Positions 8,343 through 17,029 of a stretch of 34,745 bases of DNA are shown here, in pieces. Source of the stretch: Clostridiales bacterium (GTDB taxonomy: Bacteria; Bacillota; Clostridia; Oscillospirales; RGIG5299); assembly GCA_016281405.1 (NCBI GenBank), contig JAEEIO010000160.1, positions 1-34,745 of the forward strand, given 5' to 3'. Position numbers and translations under genes: made by a program. Under the pieces are notes generated by a model, which saw nothing but the letters and a program-made list of their open reading frames with translations, made no database searches and was not told the origin of the DNA. The stretch's first letter is position 1, and each line of letters starts with the position of its first letter.

Positions 8343-9539
8343 ATGGCTTACGAATATATTGAACGGTTCAAGGGACTGGGCTTCGGGCTGTTCGTCCATT
8401 TCGGGCTTTACAGCGTCGTCGGAAAGGGCGAGTGGCACCGCGTCACCCTTTCGGAAGACGGGAAAAAGGAATACGAAAAGCTGACGGAGCGGTTTGACGT
8501 CAAAAAAGACTGGGCGACTGAACTTGTTAAGACCGCGAAGGACGCGGGATGCAGGTATATTACCATTACCGCGAGGCATCACGACGGCTTTTCGCTTTAT
8601 GACGCGGGAAGACTCTCGGATTTCGACGCGCCGCATTCGGCGGCGGAACGCGACCTTATAAAAGAGTTTGTCGAAGCCTGCCGCGAGGGAGGCGTCGTTC
8701 CCTTCTTTTATCACACGCTTTTGGATTGGCATGATCCAAGATATAAGAGCGATTTCAAGGCTTATACCGATTATCTGATAAAGAGCGTCGAACTGCTTTG
8801 CCGTAATTACGGCGAGATAGGCGGTCTTTGGTTTGACGGTATGTGGGATAAGCCCGACGCCGACTGGCGTGAAGACGAGCTTTACGGGACGATAAGAAAG
8901 TATCAGCCAGAGGCGATGATCATAAACAACACCGGGCTTTCAAAGCTCGGCGAATTGGGACACAAGGAAATCGACAGCGTGACGTTCGAGCGCGGCGCTC
9001 CAAGGAAGGTATTAAACGGAGACAAGCCCGTGGCGGGCGAGATGTGCCAGGTGCTTAACGACCACTGGGGCTATGCGGAAGACGACCTCAATTACAAATC
9101 GTTAAAGTCGCTTATTTGCGACCTCGTCGACTGCCGCATAAACGACTGCAATTTTCTTCTGAACACGGGACTCACGGGCGACGGCGGGGTGCAGGCTTTA
9201 GACCGTGAGATACTCAAAAAAATCGGCCGCTTTATTGAAGTCAACAAAGGGTTTATTTACGGCGCGAGGCCGTGCGATATTAAGGCAGAAGGCGCGGACG
9301 TGCTGTTTGACGGCGTCCACTATTACGCCGTTATAAAAGACGTTCAGATGAGCCTTGACACGAACGTGTCGTTAAAGAGCGGCCGCAGGGTCGTAAAGAT
9401 TGACGCCGACGTCAAAAACGCCGTCTGGCTCGATTGCGGCAAAGAGGCCGCAAGGGACGGCGACGGCTTTACGGTCGAGCCGTTCGAATACGGCGTGAGT
9501 TATATCGCGCGCGTTTTGCAATTTGATATAGGAGCGTAA
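8343..9539 (+). CDS. GH29-like alpha-L-fucosidase family protein
   Basis: FGLFVHFGLYSVVGKGEWHR, YITITARHHDGFSLYD, GGLWFDGMWDKP (nucleophile Asp in WFDG), LLNTGLTGDG. No signal peptide visible. Confidence 0.92.
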   Translation: MAYEYIERFKGLGFGLFVHFGLYSVVGKGEWHRVTLSEDGKKEYEKLTERFDVKKDWATELVKTAKDAGCRYITITARHHDGFSLYDAGRLSDFDAPHSAAERDLIKEFVEACREGGVVPFFYHTLLDWHDPRYKSDFKAYTDYLIKSVELLCRNYGEIGGLWFDGMWDKPDADWREDELYGTIRKYQPEAMIINNTGLSKLGELGHKEIDSVTFERGAPRKVLNGDKPVAGEMCQVLNDHWGYAEDDLNYKSLKSLICDLVDCRINDCNFLLNTGLTGDGGVQALDREILKKIGRFIEVNKGFIYGARPCDIKAEGADVLFDGVHYYAVIKDVQMSLDTNVSLKSGRRVVKIDADVKNAVWLDCGKEAARDGDGFTVEPFEYGVSYIARVLQFDIGA

Positions 9540-9543
9540 TAAT

Positions 9544-12372
9544 ATGAAAGAAACCGAGAGCAAATATCAGTGTATTCCCTTCTGGTCCTGGAACGGCGAG
9601 CTTGACGAGGAAAAGCTGTGTAGGCAGATCGAGTGGATGAAGTCTAAAGGCGTGGGCGGCTTTTTTATGCACGCCCGCGGCGGACTTAAGACAGAGTATC
9701 TCGGCGAAAAATGGTTTTCGTGCGTGAGCGCCTGCGTCGAAAAGGCGAACGAGCTCGGCATGCAGGCCTACGCCTACGACGAAAACGGCTGGCCGAGCGG
9801 TTTTGCGGGCGGCAAGCTGCTTGAAGATATTGAAAATCACGATATGTATATCGAATATTACGTCGGCCCGTTTGACGAAAAGGCCGACCTTTCATACGAT
9901 ATTTCGGGGGACAGGCTTATCCGCGCCGAAGGCGGCGAAAACTGCCTTAACCTTTATTTGAAGCATTCTTCGTCGACGGCGGACATTTTAAATCCCGAGG
10001 TCGTCGAAAAGTTTATGGCGCTGACCCACGACGAGTATAAAAAGCGGGACAGGGGCGGTCTCGTCGGCTTTTTCACCGACGAGCCGCAGTATTACCGCTG
10101 GGGGACGTCGTATACCCGCGTTCTTCCGGACTATTTCAAAAAGAAATACGGCGAGGACTTATTCGACGGGTTGGGGCTTTTGTTCGTTGAGAAAGAGGGA
10201 TACAGAGAGTTCCGATACAGGTATTGGAAGAGCATGCAGGAGCTCATGCTCGAAAGCTTCGCGAAAAAGGTCTACGACCGCTGCGAGAAATACGGCTACA
10301 AGTTTACGGGACATTACGTCCAGGAAAACGGCATAGGCGAACAGATAATGTGCTGCGGCGGCGTTATGCCCTTCTACGAATACGAGCATATACCGGGGAT
10401 CGACTGGCTCGGCAGGGGCATTGAGACCGAGCTTGCGCCGAAGCAGCTCGGGTCGGCGGCCGCGCAGCTCGGAAAAAGACAGACTTTGACCGAGACCTTC
10501 GCCTGCGTGGGCTGGGACGCCACGCCGAGAGAGCTCAAGCATATCGCAGAGTTTCAATACGTCCACGGCCTTAATCTTATGTGTCAGCACCTTCTTCCCT
10601 ACGCCGAGGACGGTCAGCGAAAGAGGGATTACCCCGAGCATTTCTCTTACGTCAATCCGTGGATAAACAAGGGCTTTAAGACGTTTAACGGATATTTTTC
10701 CGTTCTTGGAAAAACGCTTTCGCAGAGCACGGAAGTCGTCGACGTCGCGGTGCTTCACCCCTTAAGAAGCGCATATTTCGATTACAGGCGTATGGAAACG
10801 ATGCCTGACGGAAAGCAGCGCGAATTCAGAGGCTTTAACGTCTCGGACATAAACGACTCTTTCCAGAAGTTTGTGGAAGACCTCGGGAAAAAGCAGATAC
10901 CGCACCATTACGTTGACGAGACTATTCTCGCGCGGCACGGTCACGTCGAGGGAGACGTTTTGGTCTGCGGAAAATGCCGTTATAAATACCTGATAATTCC
11001 TAAAATATACACGATGGACGCCTCGACCGAAAAGCTTATAAGGGAATACGTCGAAAACGGCGGCAAGGTATTGCTTACGGACGAAAAGCCTTCGTATCTC
11101 GAGGGGAAGCCGTTTGATTACGGCTATCTGAAATCGAATATTACTCTTGATGAGATAAAGGCGGCGCTTCCGGTGACGGGCGAGGAAAACGCGAATATCC
11201 GCTTTACCTATCGCGTCGGCGACGACGGCAAAGAGTTCGTTTACGCCGTAAATCTCGGCGGCAAGACGAGCTGGAAGGTCATAACCGACAGAGCGAAGTC
11301 GTTTTCGGGATATGATATTCTGAAGGACGAATACTTCCCCGTAGGGAAAGAGATCGAGTTTTCGGAGTATCAGTCTTACCTTCTTTATTTTGACGATAAA
11401 GACTACGAAACCGTAAAAAAGGAAAAGACGTATATAGGCTTGCCCGAGAGGTTTTCGGTTTCGGAGAAGGTCGATAATTATTTAACTCTCGACCTTGTGA
11501 GCTATTCGTTTGACGGAGTGAATTACGGGAAGGCCGTCCACCACATGTGCGCCCTCGACGGACTGCTCCGGGCAAGATACCGCGGGAAGCTTTATCTGAA
11601 ATACGCCTTCGACGTAAAGTCGGCGCCGAAGCGCTGTAAGCTCCTTATCGAAGACACCAATCTACAGAGCGTTTTCGTTAACGGCAAGAAGGCGAAGGTC
11701 TCCGGGCGCTCGGAGGTCGAAGAAAAGCTTTTATACTGCGACGTCGCGGAGTTTATAAAACGCGGCAAGAACGAAATAGTGGCCGTTATAGACTATTATC
11801 AGGGCGATAACGTCTACGACGTGCTTTTCGGCGACGGAACCGAGAGTTTAAGAAACTGTCTGGCATACGATACCACTATCGAGCCCGTTTATCTGAAGGG
11901 CGATTTCGGCGTATACGGCAAGTTCGAGGACGGCAAGACGGAAGGCGCGCTTTTGGGTGAAGAGTTCTATATTGACGAACAGAAGAAAGAGGTCTCTTCT
12001 CTTATCAAGGACGGCTTCCCCTTCTTCAGAGGAGACATTACGTTAAAGGGCAAGGTATATGCCGACAGTGAGAACGCCTCGCTGTTTGTCGGAAAGCGCT
12101 TTCAGATGATGAAAGTCAAGGTAAACGGCAAAGAGGCGGGCGAGATGCTCTTTTCAAAAGAACTCGACCTTTCGGGGCTTTTAAGAAAGGGCGAAAACGA
12201 AATTGAAATAACCCTGACGGTCGGAAACAGAAATCTCTTGGGTCCCTTCCACGCGCCTGACGAGGAGCCCCGCTGGATCGGTCCCTTCACGTTCGAGCGG
12301 TTCGGGAGCTGGAAAGACGGAAAGAGCGATATGTATAGAGAGTCCTACGCCTTTATGAAAACGGTTATATAA
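9544..12372 (+). CDS. GH106-like glycoside hydrolase (alpha-L-rhamnosidase-like)
   Basis: PFWSWNGELDEEKLCRQIEWMKSKGVGGFFMHARGGL, YAYDENGWPSGFAGG, FFTDEPQYYRWG, C-terminal beta-sandwich-like region. No signal peptide visible. Confidence 0.85.
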   Translation: MKETESKYQCIPFWSWNGELDEEKLCRQIEWMKSKGVGGFFMHARGGLKTEYLGEKWFSCVSACVEKANELGMQAYAYDENGWPSGFAGGKLLEDIENHDMYIEYYVGPFDEKADLSYDISGDRLIRAEGGENCLNLYLKHSSSTADILNPEVVEKFMALTHDEYKKRDRGGLVGFFTDEPQYYRWGTSYTRVLPDYFKKKYGEDLFDGLGLLFVEKEGYREFRYRYWKSMQELMLESFAKKVYDRCEKYGYKFTGHYVQENGIGEQIMCCGGVMPFYEYEHIPGIDWLGRGIETELAPKQLGSAAAQLGKRQTLTETFACVGWDATPRELKHIAEFQYVHGLNLMCQHLLPYAEDGQRKRDYPEHFSYVNPWINKGFKTFNGYFSVLGKTLSQSTEVVDVAVLHPLRSAYFDYRRMETMPDGKQREFRGFNVSDINDSFQKFVEDLGKKQIPHHYVDETILARHGHVEGDVLVCGKCRYKYLIIPKIYTMDASTEKLIREYVENGGKVLLTDEKPSYLEGKPFDYGYLKSNITLDEIKAALPVTGEENANIRFTYRVGDDGKEFVYAVNLGGKTSWKVITDRAKSFSGYDILKDEYFPVGKEIEFSEYQSYLLYFDDKDYETVKKEKTYIGLPERFSVSEKVDNYLTLDLVSYSFDGVNYGKAVHHMCALDGLLRARYRGKLYLKYAFDVKSAPKRCKLLIEDTNLQSVFVNGKKAKVSGRSEVEEKLLYCDVAEFIKRGKNEIVAVIDYYQGDNVYDVLFGDGTESLRNCLAYDTTIEPVYLKGDFGVYGKFEDGKTEGALLGEEFYIDEQKKEVSSLIKDGFPFFRGDITLKGKVYADSENASLFVGKRFQMMKVKVNGKEAGEMLFSKELDLSGLLRKGENEIEITLTVGNRNLLGPFHAPDEEPRWIGPFTFERFGSWKDGKSDMYRESYAFMKTVI

Positions 12373-12411
12373 ATTAAAAATCCTCCGCGTAAGCGGAGGA
12401 TTTAATTTTAT
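12373..12411. terminator. Bidirectional rho-independent terminator between convergent GH106-like (+) and serS (-)
   Basis: TCCTCCGC-GTAA-GCGGAGGA (12381-12400), A-rich on the left and T-rich on the right, so it works for both strands. Confidence 0.92.
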
Positions 12412-13698
12412 TTATTTGGTTTTTTCGAGTTTGGTCTGCCCGCGCATATAGGGGACGAGTGCGGGGGGAATGGTCACGCTGCCGTCCTGCTGAAGATGAT
12501 TTTCGAGGAAGGCGATAAGCATTCTCGGCGGGGCGACGACGGTGTTGTTTAAGGTGTGGGCGAAGTATTTGCCGTTTTCGCCCGCGACTCTTATCTTTAA
12601 GCGGCGGGCCTGGGCGTCGCCGAGGTTGGAGCAGCTTCCGACCTCGAAATATTTCTTCTGACGCGGCGACCACGCCTCGACGTCAAGCGATTTTACCTTG
12701 AGGTCGGCGAGGTCTCCCGAGCAGCACTCGAGGGTGCGGACGGGTATCTCGAGGCTTCTGAAAAAGTCGACGGTGTTCTGCCAGAGTTTATTGAACCACA
12801 TGGGCGACTCTTCGGGGCGGCAGACGACTATCATTTCCTGCTTTTCAAACTGGTGGATGCGGTAGACGCCGCGCTCCTCTATGCCGTGCGCGCCCTTTTC
12901 CTTGCGGAAGCAGGGAGAGTAGCTCGTTAAGGTGTAGGGGAGTTTTTCCTCGGGGATGATGGTGTCTATAAAGCGGCCTATCATCGAGTGCTCGCTGGTG
13001 CCTATAAGATAAAGGTCTTCGCCCTCTATCTTATACATCATGGCGTCCATCTCGGCAAAGCTCATAACGCCCGTGACGACGTCGCTTCTTATCATGAAAG
13101 GCGGCACGCAATAGGTGAAGCCGCGGTCTATCATAAAGTTTCTCGCGTAGGTGAGGATGGCCGAGTGAAGCTCGGCGATCGGGCCCGTGAGATAATAGAA
13201 GCCGTTGCCCGCGACCTTTCTCGCGCTGTCTAAGTCTATGCCCGAGAGGCTTTCCATGATCTCGGTGTGATAGGGTATTTCGAACGGAGGCACGACGGGC
13301 TCGCCGAAGCGCTCTATTTCGACGTTTTCGCTGTCGTCCTTGCCTATCGGGACGGAGGGGTCGATAATGTTGGGTATGACCATCATTATCTTCTTTATTT
13401 TTTCGTCGAGCTCGGCTTCCTTCTGCTCGAGGAAAATAAGGCGTTCGGACTGCTCGGTCACGTGTTTCTTTATCTTTTCGGCCTCTTCCTTCTCGCCCTT
13501 CGCCATAAGCGCGCCTATCTGCTTGCTTATGCGGTTGCGGTCTGCGCGCAGCGCGTCGGCTTCCATGATAGTTTTTCTGTTCTCGGCGTCGAAGGCTATG
13601 ACCTCGTCGACAAGCGGCAGTTTGCTATCCTGAAACTTGTTTTTAATATTCTGTTTGACTATATCGGGGTTTTCTCTTAAAAACTTGATGTCGATCAT
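12412..13698 (-). CDS. serS: Seryl-tRNA synthetase
   Basis: MIDIKFLRENPDIVKQNIKNK N-terminal coiled coil; YLIGTSEHSM, CFRKEKGAHG, RIHQFEKQE, GSCSNLGDAQARRLKIR, HTLNNTVVAPPR. Confidence 0.98.
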   Translation of the reverse strand: MIDIKFLRENPDIVKQNIKNKFQDSKLPLVDEVIAFDAENRKTIMEADALRADRNRISKQIGALMAKGEKEEAEKIKKHVTEQSERLIFLEQKEAELDEKIKKIMMVIPNIIDPSVPIGKDDSENVEIERFGEPVVPPFEIPYHTEIMESLSGIDLDSARKVAGNGFYYLTGPIAELHSAILTYARNFMIDRGFTYCVPPFMIRSDVVTGVMSFAEMDAMMYKIEGEDLYLIGTSEHSMIGRFIDTIIPEEKLPYTLTSYSPCFRKEKGAHGIEERGVYRIHQFEKQEMIVVCRPEESPMWFNKLWQNTVDFFRSLEIPVRTLECCSGDLADLKVKSLDVEAWSPRQKKYFEVGSCSNLGDAQARRLKIRVAGENGKYFAHTLNNTVVAPPRMLIAFLENHLQQDGSVTIPPALVPYMRGQTKLEKTK

Positions 13699-13713
13699 TT
13701 GCCGTCAGACCTT

Positions 13714-14820
13714 TCAACCCATGAGCTTATTGAGGAGGATGTCGAGGTCGTCGTCGGCGGGAACGGGCTCGGCGGGCTTTTCGGGCTCCGTCTCGGCGGG
13801 CTTTTCGGGCTCGGCGACGGTCTCTTCGGATTTAGGCTCTTCAATGGGCTTGCGGGGCTTCGGGACGTCGTCGAAACCGGAGGCAATGACGGTTATCTTC
13901 ATTTCGTCCTGCATGCTGTCGTCAAGCGAGGTGCCCCAGAAGATGTTGCCGTTTTCGTTGACGGCCTCGAATATCATATTGGAGGCGCGGTAGATCTCGT
14001 CGAGGGTTATGTCGGACGACGAGGTGATGTTGACTATGATGCCCTTGGCGCCGTCGATGGAGGTCTCGAGAAGCTGAGACGAGATGGCCGCCTGAGCCGC
14101 CTGCTCGGCCTTATCCTTGCCCTGGCCGTAGCCGATGCCGATGTGGGTCTTGCCCGCGTCCTTCATGACCGACTTGATGTCGGCGAAGTCGAGGTTGACG
14201 AGACCGGGAACGGTGATGAGGTCGGATATGCCCTGTATGCCCTGCTTTAAGACTATGTCGGCGGTTTTGAAGGCTTCACGGAGTTCTATCTTGCCGTCGA
14301 GAATGCTGATAAGACGGTCGTTGGGGATGACGACGAGGGAGTCGACGTTTTCAAGAAGATTGGCGGTGCCGGCTTCGGCCTGCTGCATCCTCTTTCTGCC
14401 CTCGAAGGAGAACGGTTTGGTGACGACGCCTATCGTGAGGATGTCGAGTTCTCTCGCGACGGCGGCGATGATGGGAGCGGCGCCTGTGCCCGTGCCGCCG
14501 CCCATACCGGCGGTGATGAAGACCATGTCGGCGCCTTTCAAAGCGTCGGCGATGAGTTCGCGGCTCTCTTCGGCGGCGAGACGGCCGATCTCGGGATTGG
14601 CGCCAGCGCCGAGTCCTCTCGAGACCTTCTCGCCGATCTGTATCTTATGGTTGGCGTTGGTCATGTAGAGATCCTGCAGGTCGGTGTTTATAGCTATAAA
14701 CTCGACTCCCTGCACGTTCTCGTCGACCATACGGTTAATGGCGTTTTTGCCGGCTCCGCCGACACCGACTACTTTGATTCTGACGACCTTATTTATTTCT
14801 TCAGCTATCCTAAAAGCCAT
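13714..14820 (-). CDS. ftsZ: Cell division protein FtsZ
   Basis: [47 protein letters not shown]-terminal linker with EPEKPAE repeats; tail [13 protein letters not shown]. Confidence 0.98.
   Translation of the reverse strand: MAFRIAEEINKVVRIKVVGVGGAGKNAINRMVDENVQGVEFIAINTDLQDLYMTNANHKIQIGEKVSRGLGAGANPEIGRLAAEESRELIADALKGADMVFITAGMGGGTGTGAAPIIAAVARELDILTIGVVTKPFSFEGRKRMQQAEAGTANLLENVDSLVVIPNDRLISILDGKIELREAFKTADIVLKQGIQGISDLITVPGLVNLDFADIKSVMKDAGKTHIGIGYGQGKDKAEQAAQAAISSQLLETSIDGAKGIIVNITSSSDITLDEIYRASNMIFEAVNENGNIFWGTSLDDSMQDEMKITVIASGFDDVPKPRKPIEEPKSEETVAEPEKPAETEPEKPAEPVPADDDLDILLNKLMG
13768..13812 (-). repeat. Two 21-bp direct repeats, 24 bp apart, in the ftsZ linker
   Basis: ctcggcgggcttttcgggctc at 13768-13788 and 13792-13812, encoding EPEKPAE(T)/EPEKPAE(P). 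Confidence 0.85.
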
Positions 14821-14894
14821 TTTCGTTACTCCTTATATTTTATCTATTATATTTTATAACATATTGCGCTATTTTTCAAGATGTTTATGCAAAA
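14821..14894 (-). promoter_or_regulatory. Putative ftsZ promoter region
   Basis: AT-rich leader downstream of the ftsQ terminator; TATAAT (complement of 14846-14851) and TTGAAA (complement of 14874-14879), but spacing to the best -10 is non-ideal (22 nt; 15 nt to the alternative TATAAA). RBS AAGGAG before ATG. Confidence 0.5.
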
Positions 14895-14920
14895 AAATTA
14901 GGCGATTATTCGCCTAATTT
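14888..14920 (-). terminator. Rho-independent terminator overlapping the 3' end of ftsQ, stop codon in the loop
   Basis: Minus strand: AAATTAGGCGA-ATAA-TCGCCTAATTT followed by TTTT; 11-bp stem (14895-14905/14910-14920); TAA stop at 14906-14908 lies in the 4-nt loop. Confidence 0.93.
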
Positions 14921-15700
14921 TAATTCGATCCATTCGTCGTCGGTCAAGGGTTTGTAAATCGCGGCGCTGACGCTGTCGTCACGGAAAAAAATCTCGGCTT
15001 TGCCCTCCTCGCCCTTGTGGTCCTCGATACATATAAGGGCGGCCGCGATTTTCCTCTGCAGGTTCTCGGTGTTGCCGAGATTTATCATGACGCGGGCGAG
15101 ATAGTCGAAGGTTATGTTATATCTTTTGGATATGTTTATTTCGCTTACGGAATCGTAGACGCCGCCGTCCTCGATGGCCTTTACGACCGTTCTGTAAATG
15201 CGGAGCGAGGTTTCGTCGCGGAATACCGGGACGAGTCCCGGCGTGGCGGAGGTCACGCCCGAGCCTAAAAGTTCGGGGAGGTTTGCCCTCTCACGGCGGA
15301 CGTCAAGCGCCTTGCCGTCTTTCGAGAGTATCGCCCATCCGTCCTCGGCGCGGACGGTGACGTATTCGCGCTCCTCGGTCAGCACTATGTCTATTTTATC
15401 GGGGAAATGTCGTTCGACGGAGGCCGAGGCAACGTAGGGGAATGCGTCCTTTACGGCCTGCTCGGCCTTGTTTTTGTCTATCAAAAAGATATTGTCGCCT
15501 TTTTTAAGGCCGCTCGCCTCTATGACGGCTTCGGCGTCGTAACGGCATTCGCCCGATACGCTTATGTTTCCTATTCTGAAAAATATGGCGGCGAGGACTA
15601 TGAAGGCGACGGCGATGACGAGGAAAAGAAGGAGGCCCTTTAGCCCTCTTCTTTTCTTTCTTGTGAAAGAGCTTTTCTTCTTTTTCGCCGTTGTTTTCAA
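14906..15700 (-). CDS. ftsQ: FtsQ/DivIB family cell division protein (POTRA)
   Basis: Single N-terminal TM (LKGLLLFLVIAVAFIVLAAIFF), POTRA IGNISVSGECRYDAEAVIEASGLKKGDNIFLID, position between murA and ftsZ. Confidence 0.9.
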   Translation of the reverse strand: MKTTAKKKKSSFTRKKRRGLKGLLLFLVIAVAFIVLAAIFFRIGNISVSGECRYDAEAVIEASGLKKGDNIFLIDKNKAEQAVKDAFPYVASASVERHFPDKIDIVLTEEREYVTVRAEDGWAILSKDGKALDVRRERANLPELLGSGVTSATPGLVPVFRDETSLRIYRTVVKAIEDGGVYDSVSEINISKRYNITFDYLARVMINLGNTENLQRKIAAALICIEDHKGEEGKAEIFFRDDSVSAAIYKPLTDDEWIELKLGE

Positions 15701-15716
15701 CTTTTTTCTCCGATTT

Positions 15717-16967
15717 TCAGTATCTCTTGACGTCGGCTCCGAGGGCCGACAGGTTTTCTTCTATTTTTTCATAGCCGCGGTCGATATGTCCTACGTTATC
15801 TATGACGGTAAGTCCGTCGGCCGAGAGGGCCGCGACGGCAAGAGCCGCGCCGCCCCTTAGGTCGGTGCATTCGACGCTGGAGCATTGCAGTTTATCCACG
15901 CCCTCGACAACGGCGACGCGATCGTTTACCGTTATTCTCGCGCCCATCCTTATAAGCTCGTTGACGTGTTTGAATCGGTTTTCGAAGATGGTCTCGACGA
16001 ATACGCTGTCGCCTTTTGCCGTCGTCATGAGCGCCATCAAAGGCGCCTGGGCGTCGGTCGGAAAGCCGGGATACGGCATGGTCCTTATGTTACGGACGCC
16101 TTTCAGGCGGCCGTCGGTTTTCACGGTGACGGTGTCCTTCGTCCATCTGACATCGGCTCCCGCGTCGGAAAGCGCCGCTATGACAGACGAAAAGTGGAGC
16201 GGGTTGGCGCCTATGAGTTTTCCCTTCCCTCCCGTCGCGGCTATGGCGGCGAGGTAGGTCGAGGCGACTATTCTGTCGGGGATGACGGTGTGGACGACGG
16301 GATAGAGGCGTTTTACGCCCTCTATTACCATATTGCCGCCGTCGGTGCCTATTTTGGCGCCCATGTCGCGTAGGAGCGAAGACAGGTCGTCGATTTCGGG
16401 CTCTCTCGCGGCGTTGGTTATAACGGTCGTGCCCTTTGCGGTGACGGCCGCGAGCATTATATTCTCGGTGGCGCCGACACTCGGGAACCGCAGATGTATC
16501 TCGGCGCCCCGCAAGCCGTCGGGGCATTTACACTCGAGGTAGCCGCGTTTATCCTCGAATACGGCGCCCATCCGTGAAAGGGCGTCTATATGGAGGTCTA
16601 TCGGTCTCGGGCCGAGCTCGCAGCCGCCCGGCATGCTTATCTTGGCCTCGCCCGCGCGGGAAAGCATGGCGCCAAGGAAGACGATGGAAGACCTCATTTT
16701 TCGCATCAGGGCTTCTTCAATTTCGAAGTTGTCTACGTTATCCGACGAGACGGTGATAACTCCGCTTTGGCGGCTGACGCCGCATCCGAGACATTTGAGT
16801 ATTTCGACGGCCGTGGCCGTGTCGCTTATATCGGGACAGTTCTCTATAACGGTGTTCCCCGCCGTTAAAACGGAGGCCGCGAGTATCGGGAGTATGCTGT
16901 TTTTCGCTCCCTGAACGCGCAAAGTGCCGTCCAAACGGCGGCCTCCCTTTATGTAAAGCTTTGACAT
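15717..16967 (-). CDS. murA: UDP-N-acetylglucosamine 1-carboxyvinyltransferase
   Basis: LRVQGAKNSILPILAAS, MPGGCELGPRPIDLHIDAL (catalytic Cys retained), FPTDAQAPLMALM. Confidence 0.97.
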   Translation of the reverse strand: MSKLYIKGGRRLDGTLRVQGAKNSILPILAASVLTAGNTVIENCPDISDTATAVEILKCLGCGVSRQSGVITVSSDNVDNFEIEEALMRKMRSSIVFLGAMLSRAGEAKISMPGGCELGPRPIDLHIDALSRMGAVFEDKRGYLECKCPDGLRGAEIHLRFPSVGATENIMLAAVTAKGTTVITNAAREPEIDDLSSLLRDMGAKIGTDGGNMVIEGVKRLYPVVHTVIPDRIVASTYLAAIAATGGKGKLIGANPLHFSSVIAALSDAGADVRWTKDTVTVKTDGRLKGVRNIRTMPYPGFPTDAQAPLMALMTTAKGDSVFVETIFENRFKHVNELIRMGARITVNDRVAVVEGVDKLQCSSVECTDLRGGAALAVAALSADGLTVIDNVGHIDRGYEKIEENLSALGADVKRY

Positions 16968-17023
16968 TTTCCGCCCTCCGTAGAAACGTTTACCTGTTTC
17001 TACATACTATGCGCGGGCGGAAA
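16968..17023 (-). promoter_or_regulatory. Nested inverted repeats in the murA leader enclosing the Shine-Dalgarno
   Basis: Outer arms TTTCCGCCC (16968-16976)/GGGCGGAAA (17015-17023); inner arms GTAGAAAC (16980-16987)/GTTTCTAC (16996-17003). SD GGAGGG (complement of 16974-16979) spans the junction; outer stem abuts the ATG. Confidence 0.7.
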
Positions 17024-17029
17024 GGAAGG

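Noticed and set aside
7752-8732. 326-aa minus-strand ORF spanning the amidase/GH29 junction
   Set aside because: Antisense to two well-supported genes; no recognisable protein motifs.
12374-12673. 99-aa minus-strand ORF over the terminator and serS 3' end
   Set aside because: Overlaps the bidirectional terminator and a conserved serS frame; basic low-complexity translation.
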